A DNA stretch of 37,034 nt, taken from NCBI GenBank assembly GCA_013204185.1, contig JABMOI010000065.1:1-37034 (forward strand), given 5' to 3'. A program made the position numbers and the translations under genes. The notes beneath the pieces were generated by a model, which searched no databases, was not told the DNA's origin, and was given only the letters and a program-made list of their open reading frames with translations. Source of the stretch: a bacterium. GTDB taxonomy: Bacteria > Bacteroidota > Rhodothermia > Rhodothermales > UBA10348. Positions 32,201 to 37,034 of the stretch are shown here, piece by piece (the stretch's first letter is position 1; the number at the start of each line of letters is the position of its first letter).

Positions 32201-35200
32201 AGAAATGAGCTCGTTTGAGTACCGGTAATTGTCTAAAGACGCCGTCAGCGTCCAACTACCACTTTCCAATCCTGTAATTTCGAATGCTCCCAACGCGTTA
32301 GAACGAGCGCTCTTAACCCCGAATTGGCTTGTTGCCACAATCACCACCCCAGACAAAGCGGACGAAGTCGCTTCATCTTGGACAAGACCAGATATTAGTC
32401 CTGTCCCTTTCACAAGTTGAATTGTGGGAGCAATCGCCGTCCGATTTGAGGATGAAAGCGTCACTTGAACGGAAGGAGCTAACGAGTAACCATTTTTTTG
32501 AGCCGAAATGGCATACCCACCATCCGGTAAGGATTCGAATTGATACGATCCGTCTGCACCAGACTGGGCATAAATCTCATACGTCCCGCCTTCCAGCCGA
32601 AGGGTGGCGCCTGGGATTGGGTTACTTGAACTATCCACGACGCGTCCGTTAATCTTGCCGAAAACAGGTACCATAACAAATGTTTGACGTGACGTCACAT
32701 TTGATGGTATGGAGACACTTCTCGCCACCGTCACAAAACCGGCAGACCTAACCGTTATTTGATAAATGCCCGCTGGAAGCCCTGAGAAAGTCACCACACC
32801 CTCCGAGCTCGATATGCCCGTTCTTGAACCTGGACCAATGGCAGACAATGAAGCCCCTACAATAAGACTTCCGTTGCGAGGGTCTAAGATGGTCGCGATA
32901 AGGGTGCTTTGGGAGGATTCTAGAGTTATTGAAATATTTTCAAGGCGTTGACCGGCACTAACGCTCAGGGAAACGCTAGCTGATTCAAACCCGGTTGAGC
33001 TAACTACCATCTCATAGGAACCCTTTTCAACGTTCAATTGAAATGACCCGTCTGTACTGGTTATTGTTGAGAATTGAGTTATGCCGCCTACCTTTATCGC
33101 AACGTTTGCGCCAGAGACAGCCTTTCCCTCTGCATCTTTGACTTTACCTTTGATCACGGCTTCCGAAGCAACCAGCGGCAGATCCAAGGCCAACGTTGCA
33201 CCTGGCAAATCAGTGGTTAGCGAGTATCTAAATGGATTAAACCCTGGCTCATCCATCTCCAAATCAAACCTGGTTGACGCAGACAATAGAGCTGTATACC
33301 TGCCCGATGCCCCACTAATCGTCTTGAGTGTCGAGGCAATTCCACGCGACTGATTCACATCCACCGCGTTGATCATTGCTCCCTTAACTCCAACACCATT
33401 GTATTTTACAAACCCATCTAACCGCACGTAGTCTTCTTTCATGATCAAGTCGAAAGATTCTACTGTTTGCCCAGCCCTGATCGGCAGAGAAATCGCATCT
33501 GGCAAACGGTACCGAGGTGACGCAGCTTGAATTTGCCATGTTCCGCCGGGCATCTGAAGCACATAGTGTCCCCCAGCATCGCTCGTGGTCTCATAGCTTT
33601 CATTTCCACTCAACGCCACAATTCGTACACCAGCCAATGGTCCTGCTTGCGATCGAACCGTTCCAGATACGTCGGCCGCATTGGGATGTAGTGTCAAAAC
33701 AACCCCAGAGACCTGAGAATTTGGGCCAAGCGCAACGGTTGTTTTTTTGCTCGGAAGGAGGCCCTTTTTAGACGCTCTTAGAGTTTGAGCGTTTGCGGAA
33801 AGTTGAAGTACAAATGTGCCTCCAGTTTGCGAAAGTGTGGACTGCCCGTCCGATGTTTGAACCTCTGCGCCCTCTATTCCCTCTCCCCCGGCCGATACAA
33901 CTCGACCAAATACCGTGGAGGTAAACTCATTCAGACTGAAATTTACGTCTCTGAATATCTCATTGGGTCTGATCATCAGGTCAATCTGACTCGATTGCTC
34001 ATAGCCTTCGGCCGAGGCGAACACAGAGTAGAAACCAGTGCCCAAATCTAAAACGTATCTTCCCAAATTGTCGGCGTCAACTTGAATTCCTTCCCCATAC
34101 AAAGGGTATGCGGTGACATGAGCTCCACCTAGCGTGATTTGCTCTGTTCTTCCGTCGCTTAGTGTCCGGACCCCAAAAGCTGTCCCTTCGATTCTGCTTG
34201 CTTGCTGAACAAGAATAAAGTCTACATTTTCCAGCACATCGCCAGCAAACAGCGTCAATGCGCGGGGAATCGGGGCTAAAAACCCATCCTTTGTGGCAAA
34301 AACAGACCAGATTCCTTCACTTAGAGCCAACGACCACCTTCCGTCTCCATTCGTAACAATAGTGTGGGATTGTGCCCCCAGAACCGCAGTTACAGGAACG
34401 CCAGATATCGGGATGCCGTCTTGATTTACCACCCGCCCAGAAATGGACACGTGGTCGTCCACAATTTCTAGAGGCAGTGGAAGAGATAAAACCTGATTTT
34501 CTAGAACGGAAACCGTGATCGGTATGGAAGCTCGAAATCCTGCTTTTGTCGCTGTAATTCTGAACGTTCCCGGAGATAGGTCGCGAGAAAAGACGCCAGT
34601 TGTTCCTGATTTTGTTGAGAAGGTTTCACCAGAAGGCACACCTACAAAGTTGAGCGTGGCATTTTCGACTGGAAAACCCGAGTCGTCAACAACCTGTCCA
34701 TTGATTCTTGAGGGAAGCGGGTCCATCGAAATCGGAACAGATGTGTTGACACCTTTTCTGATTTGGACAGGCAAAATTTTATCAGCAAACCCAATCTTGG
34801 TCGCTTTAAACTCATAGTTGCCCACCACGAGACTGTCTAAGAAGGCCGACCCATTCGAGTTGATCCACGAATTAGGGGGGGTATATCCCCCATCCGTCGA
34901 GCGCCCCTTAACAACCACACCTAAGATCTCGGCCCCGTTGCTTGATGAGGTGGTACTAAATTCAAACGTGCCCATATCGGCAGCATAGCGAAACGTGCCA
35001 AAACCAGAGACACTTCCCGCTCCTTCTCGGTCATTGGCAATAACGAACCAACGATATTCGCTTTGTCGGAAAACAGATTTTGAGGAGATCGTTATGAACG
35101 GATTGGGCGTGTTACCTGAAAACACCTGCACATCGGAGATGGCCGATACGTCTTTAATTCTCTCATACACCGACACATCGTAGGAAATTGCGCCGTCGAC

Positions 35201-36115
35201 TGGTTCCCAAGAGAACTCGGTTACTTCCTCCCCAGCGATGCGCACATTTTGGGTTGGGTAAACCAAGTTGGCGGGCGTGAGCATGCCTCTGTTTTCTAGT
35301 GAGAATGAAACCACATTCCCGATTACGTAACTAAGCAAGCCCGGATCACTTTTACTATACGCGTTCAGAATGGTGTAGTAATACGTTTGCCCTGGAACGA
35401 GGGGAAGTGGGTTGAACTCGACCAGCGGATTTGTCTCCGGTCGCTCACCATATAAGGCTGCTGTATTTGTGGTTGAATGAAGCCATACTGGGTTTATTCC
35501 CTCCACATTCGGCTCCCCGCTCGGTCCCGAAGAAATGGTGAACGGTGTACTTGAAATAATAATTGCGTACGAAACAACACCCGGGACAGGCTCCCATTCA
35601 AACGTAGGGACTCGGTCTGTGATCGTGCCACGAGGAGCGATTACTCGAGGGGCTACCAGCGATTCAATTACGAACAAAAACTCGGTAGAGTATCGGATAT
35701 CGGGGTTTGTAGAAGCTTCAATTTGAATCTCGGTGAAGCTATTGGACGTGGCGTTGGTCAAAACTCCGTAGTAGACCCCTACAGGCAAGCCGACTACTTC
35801 GGGACTAAACGAAGACTCACGATCGCCCCGCATGCGAATGGATTTCAGGCCGTAAGTCCCTGGTATTTGGCCGATTTTCAAATTCAGATCACTGTTGGCC
35901 TCCTGCCACCTAACGGTGACGACATCCTCGGCCCGAAACATAATGGTGGTCGTGGTCGATCCTCCACGAACAACTTGTGGACTTCTTAACGTCACATTTT
36001 GGCTAAATGCGGGAAGCACCCAACAAACCGAAACCAGTGTCGCCAGCAAGAACTGACGGCACCAGCGGAGAGATATTTCCGAGGCAAATAGCCGCATAAA
36101 GCCTGTGCGAAACAA
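28988..36115 (-). CDS. Giant secreted multi-domain surface protein (tandem carboxypeptidase-regulatory-like domains)
   Basis: A 2375-residue protein, first gene of a three-gene unit. A signal peptide core at residues ~21-38 (QFLLATLVSVCWVLPAFS) lies behind a long N-region; M7 may be the true start. Residues ~155-380 hold two FN3-like modules (FEWEPVPGVVSYAI, FSWEPVDGAISYDV). Residues ~383-1842 hold about 17 tandem 80-92-residue beta domains of the carboxypeptidase-regulatory/CNA-B type (G-x-V-x-D-x-x-G-x-P-I-x-G-A, D-G-x-F-x-L, L-x-x-G-x-Y-x-I-x-A). Then come Ig-like domains (~1843-2120), a dockerin-like loop (2126-2137), a ~130-residue beta region, and a FlgD-like C-terminus. The chain is probably a long rod on the cell surface; a T9SS route is suggested by the C-terminus and the adjacent PorV-like gene. 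No enzyme domain is seen. Adhesion or structural function is inferred. Confidence 0.88.
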   Translation of the reverse strand: MFRTGFMRLFASEISLRWCRQFLLATLVSVCWVLPAFSQNVTLRSPQVVRGGSTTTTIMFRAEDVVTVRWQEANSDLNLKIGQIPGTYGLKSIRMRGDRESSFSPEVVGLPVGVYYGVLTNATSNSFTEIQIEASTNPDIRYSTEFLFVIESLVAPRVIAPRGTITDRVPTFEWEPVPGVVSYAIIISSTPFTISSGPSGEPNVEGINPVWLHSTTNTAALYGERPETNPLVEFNPLPLVPGQTYYYTILNAYSKSDPGLLSYVIGNVVSFSLENRGMLTPANLVYPTQNVRIAGEEVTEFSWEPVDGAISYDVSVYERIKDVSAISDVQVFSGNTPNPFITISSKSVFRQSEYRWFVIANDREGAGSVSGFGTFRYAADMGTFEFSTTSSSNGAEILGVVVKGRSTDGGYTPPNSWINSNGSAFLDSLVVGNYEFKATKIGFADKILPVQIRKGVNTSVPISMDPLPSRINGQVVDDSGFPVENATLNFVGVPSGETFSTKSGTTGVFSRDLSPGTFRITATKAGFRASIPITVSVLENQVLSLPLPLEIVDDHVSISGRVVNQDGIPISGVPVTAVLGAQSHTIVTNGDGRWSLALSEGIWSVFATKDGFLAPIPRALTLFAGDVLENVDFILVQQASRIEGTAFGVRTLSDGRTEQITLGGAHVTAYPLYGEGIQVDADNLGRYVLDLGTGFYSVFASAEGYEQSSQIDLMIRPNEIFRDVNFSLNEFTSTVFGRVVSAGGEGIEGAEVQTSDGQSTLSQTGGTFVLQLSANAQTLRASKKGLLPSKKTTVALGPNSQVSGVVLTLHPNAADVSGTVRSQAGPLAGVRIVALSGNESYETTSDAGGHYVLQMPGGTWQIQAASPRYRLPDAISLPIRAGQTVESFDLIMKEDYVRLDGFVKYNGVGVKGAMINAVDVNQSRGIASTLKTISGASGRYTALLSASTRFDLEMDEPGFNPFRYSLTTDLPGATLALDLPLVASEAVIKGKVKDAEGKAVSGANVAIKVGGITQFSTITSTDGSFQLNVEKGSYEMVVSSTGFESASVSLSVSAGQRLENISITLESSQSTLIATILDPRNGSLIVGASLSAIGPGSRTGISSSEGVVTFSGLPAGIYQITVRSAGFVTVARSVSIPSNVTSRQTFVMVPVFGKINGRVVDSSSNPIPGATLRLEGGTYEIYAQSGADGSYQFESLPDGGYAISAQKNGYSLAPSVQVTLSSSNRTAIAPTIQLVKGTGLISGLVQDEATSSALSGVVIVATSQFGVKSARSNALGAFEITGLESGSWTLTASLDNYRYSNELISVQNGQTTTTSIGMRRNQAVLTGRIRSTNGSALPFDVSVEVKTTREEHQVFTSADGRFVIDQLPQGEKVVLRTRIQRENYRDIERVIPIGNSETQLSLGDVGIVTLSSAITGSAGLTGVTITILDAAGATVAVATSIENGTFKVPFLEAGSYEVIPTKLGHQFAPTRRTLTVSENEVGTASFSATSNLGLVTIQVRRQDGTGVFDVPVRVSSFDRSIDQTLRTDANGTLLPQQLPLGLRYRIEPVSTTRLFDPAFIDIDLGSQAEATASFTVFGINSFLSGQTKDTQGSIISGVTVTAKTGLSQDYLTESTSGEFTLGPLPPGTYVITGRKTGFIPSSTTVTVAENATVSGIQLALQRQSVEIRGTIVRAGQAVPGLTVSLSGPLNVSVVTNTLGTFSFTNVPVSETGETVIEISVQRPGRPPIVRRISVSNANVGQTIDLEPITLASGKITVELNDGIASLAGVEVLIRGQDGGAVQGVTNSNGVFETGAVLDPGNYTVEILNTSLLQPSTSSRQVVLLLIDSEQRTNLVLPFAHTPKDIIRSDQPVVVSVSSVGSTAHLNRSAKLSYQLPGQAPEQIVMAFENGAFVASIPPPGEGKIQYFVEVLSGTGSVEYSSSVIERTTVVSGQLQETRLFPNLNGQILRVSDQYGVALQIRDGLGVDISEDVLQRGQVQWISVAGDVGIDTNSGGTKLTAIITPRSQGTFAIEVRIALGSKQSVVPIEFEARSVQVSSLLINAQSTRVVNQGGTSRFSVSGTTQTGGSVLLGNSVFWTVEPSVAATINQSGTVTTENSKYIGPLAITVLDAQSGASDSATVSVYADINGDQAISLTDYNGMELFIPATSFPFKSELSLSYPRTPSPKRFESGTDGSGGLTSGVKTYRFSLRSDRALLGDSLAAPATLTLRQDPALSLYGGGKQIGHFDESTLSWQALPSFASETNVVTTMATRLGDYNVVVQSQELGIKYLEALPSPFSPEIAPLRIAYFLDTSAPPATVSIHVLNMRGELVKTILDGDQQWAGPYGGSNGLKQIEWDGTTEDNQKARNGRYIIRVTARDNNGSTSRMLPVVLVK
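29705..29740 (-). other. Dockerin-like calcium-binding loop in the giant protein
   Basis: Residues 2126-2137 read DINGDQAISLTD, with D, N and D at positions 1, 3 and 5, Ile at 8 and Asp at 12, as in a dockerin/EF-hand loop. Only one loop is present, whereas cellulosomal dockerins have two, so it is more likely a calcium-stabilised linker than a cohesin partner. Confidence 0.6.
30590..34969 (-). repeat. Array of ~17 tandem beta-sandwich domains (protein-level repeat)
   Basis: Domain starts at residues ~383, 469, 556, 640, 732, 814, 897, 986, 1071, 1153, 1239, 1323, 1413, 1493, 1580, 1665 and 1753, a period of 80-92 residues. Most copies open with x-I-x-G-x-V (RINGQVVDD, SISGRVVNQ, VIKGKVKDA, KINGRVVDS, LISGLVQDE). 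Copies 13, 14 and 17 are the most degenerate. Copies share motif but no obvious DNA-level identity, so the array is old rather than freshly duplicated. Confidence 0.8.
34976..35653 (-). other. Two FN3-like modules at the N-terminus of the giant protein
   Basis: Residues ~155-270 and ~275-380 each begin with a P-x-x-G/N-x-x-x-x-x-x-F-x-W-E-P-V-x-G-x-x-S-Y pattern and contain a late Y-x-W/Y-x-V/I strand (QTYYYTILN, EYRWFVIAN). This is the usual look of Ig/FN3-like modules in Bacteroidota surface proteins, here preceding the repeat array. Confidence 0.6.
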
Positions 36116-36165
36116 CTAATCGTTGTTTTTCGCTTAATTAAGGTGTTTTGCGACTATTAACTCAA

Positions 36166-36194
36166 ATCCTATGCCAAGTAGGGTTTGGTCTCAA
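36166..36194 (-). promoter_or_regulatory. Candidate promoter of the giant-protein operon
   Basis: On the minus strand, TTGAGA (36194-36189) and TAGGAT (36171-36166) are separated by exactly 17 bp and match 9 of 12 sigma-70 consensus positions. The -10 ends 50 bp before the ATG at 36115. Position and spacing are good, but no experiment supports it. Confidence 0.4.
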
Positions 36195-36231
36195 TTTGGG
36201 ACTATAAAACAAACGTTAAGGGCGCGCCCAT

Positions 36232-37034
36232 TCAATTGGAGGACTCTTTCAGGATACTCACCACGTGCGAAACGCGCGCCGTACTAGCAAACAATCCCCT
36301 CCCATTATCGACATGATCTAAAACATTCGGTATCTCGCCGGGAGAGAGGGTTGAACCACCCTGCTGAACCTGTTGGTACCGCTGAAAGTCGTACAAATTT
36401 TTATCAAGCACGGTCATGGTAACTCGTAGAGGACCATAAAAGGCAACGACGAACCAAGGCAACTTTACGCGAAGCGTCCCATCTCCAAAAACCTCATAAT
36501 TACCCTCAAAAATAGGAGGAGAACTAAAACGGACAACTTCACGCAGGTCGTCTAGCGTCCATTCTATCGTATCAATGTCCTCGTAATCCTCTTCAAAGAT
36601 AAACTCAAAGTATGCTGGGATTAAGTTCTGAAGCGTCGGGTCAAGGCTCTCCATTGTGAAAACAAACACGCTCTGCCCCCCTTCCACTTCGCTTTGGGTC
36701 ACCAACATTGAATACTGATCTGGGTCTTTGTATTCGATTTCTGTGGCGCTCGGAGCAATGAGTTCAAAGTCGTTTGGAACCGTTGTTACTGCGGTAACCA
36801 AGTCAAAAGATGGTCCCGCATCGACTTCCAATCGGTAGCTGTGGCCGCCGCGGACTAAGACATTTTCGGAAGCGTGGTACGCGCCAGGTTCGTCTGAGGC
36901 TTCCAAGAAAAGAATGGATTTCACGATCGAACCAGACCCATCGAGCTCATGAACGACCACGTGTGCGTTTCGGAGAGCCACTGCGCTGGGGTTAAACGTG
37001 TCGTCAATGGAAATCGACTTGCTCAGCCAAATCG
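36232..37034 (-). CDS. DUF4249-like exported protein, C-terminal part (5' end outside window)
   Basis: The reading frame stays open to the window end (...WLSKSISIDDTFNPSAV ahead of the GTG at 36981), so the real start lies beyond 37034. The visible 267 residues begin with a strand-rich segment, then AVALRNAHVVVHELDGSG, YHASENVLVRGGHSYRLEVD and TAVTTVPNDFELIAP. This order, an S-x-S-x-x-x-D strand, a V-x-x-A-x-V strand, then Y-x-L-x-V and a T-x-V-P turn, resembles the start of DUF4249 lipoproteins of Bacteroidota, often encoded near outer-membrane proteins. The C-terminal part (EFIFEEDYEDIDTIEWTLDD) is acidic. Same strand as the giant gene, 116 bp upstream, but a promoter candidate lies between, so cotranscription is uncertain. 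Confidence 0.5.
   Translation of the reverse strand, partial: IWLSKSISIDDTFNPSAVALRNAHVVVHELDGSGSIVKSILFLEASDEPGAYHASENVLVRGGHSYRLEVDAGPSFDLVTAVTTVPNDFELIAPSATEIEYKDPDQYSMLVTQSEVEGGQSVFVFTMESLDPTLQNLIPAYFEFIFEEDYEDIDTIEWTLDDLREVVRFSSPPIFEGNYEVFGDGTLRVKLPWFVVAFYGPLRVTMTVLDKNLYDFQRYQQVQQGGSTLSPGEIPNVLDHVDNGRGLFASTARVSHVVSILKESSN

Noticed and set aside
30352-36000. Many plus-strand ORFs opposite the giant gene
   Set aside because: All are short antisense shadows of the repeat protein's coding frame with no recognisable domains.
36219-36228. GGGCGCGCCC palindrome between the DUF4249-like and giant genes, followed on the minus strand by T-rich sequence
   Set aside because: As a terminator the stem could only be 3 bp with a 4-nt loop. 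It is a DNA palindrome but too short to assign a role.
1-37034. tRNA, rRNA, CRISPR, insertion sequence, integrase or phage genes
   Set aside because: No cloverleaf, array of spaced repeats, transposase or integrase motif was seen in reading the intergenic regions and ORFs.

Overview
The window is a bacterial chromosome segment of roughly 47-48 % GC by eye. It is densely coded, with about 28 genes, mostly housekeeping. I saw no tRNA, rRNA, insertion sequence, integrase or CRISPR array. Several signs point to the Bacteroidota sensu lato, most plausibly a Rhodothermia/Balneolia-type lineage: most start codons lack a Shine-Dalgarno (SD) sequence, PorV/PorQ-type and other outer-membrane beta-barrels lie beside a giant secreted repeat protein, a DUF4249-like gene is present, and a FliA/WhiG-type sigma factor occurs. 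This placement is inference, because no rRNA is present.

Layout. 1-4.6 kb: the 3' end of an MlaE-type lipid permease, an SLC12-type cation-chloride transporter, diaminopimelate decarboxylase, and a convergent FAH-family hydrolase. 4.8-5.5 kb: rplU-rpmA with a clear terminator. 5.7-11.4 kb: an all-plus-strand regulatory locus (TPR protein, HDOD protein, histidine-kinase-like protein with a degenerate ATP-binding site, NtrC-type sigma-54 activator, small two-helix membrane protein, sigma-28-type factor) closed by a strong terminator. 11.6-17.1 kb: PpiD-like folding factor, dapF, phoH, panD and panC. 17.2-22.8 kb: fumC with a family III CoA-transferase, then minus-strand dnaG, a MOSC protein and a cytochrome c lipoprotein. 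22.9-26.3 kb: a small beta-rich protein, a membrane-anchored subtilase overlapping a GNAT acetyltransferase, a stand-alone LPD29-like protein, and free-methionine-R-sulfoxide reductase. 26.3-37.0 kb: a minus-strand surface locus with a 2375-residue secreted protein, two beta-barrel proteins, and a partial DUF4249-like gene upstream.

How the genes fit together. lysA and dapF supply the end of the diaminopimelate/lysine pathway, and panC/panD supply pantothenate. The regulatory locus has the parts of a two-tier cascade: kinase-like protein, sigma-54 activator, then sigma-28. That is the architecture known from flagellar hierarchies, but no flagellar structural gene lies here. The surface locus looks like one transcription unit. 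The giant protein carries about 17 tandem carboxypeptidase-regulatory/CNA-B-like beta domains, a dockerin-like calcium loop and a FlgD-like C-terminus. It is followed after 14 bp by a PorV/PorQ-like barrel, whose stop codon overlaps the start of a second barrel.

The most promising observations are the giant-protein/two-barrel operon, the regulatory cassette with its degenerate kinase, a 9-bp operator-like palindrome before the sigma-54 activator, a cluster of TGATTC motifs before the small membrane protein, and a perfect 13-bp inverted repeat inside the 3' end of the GNAT gene followed by a 17-bp tandem duplication across its stop codon.
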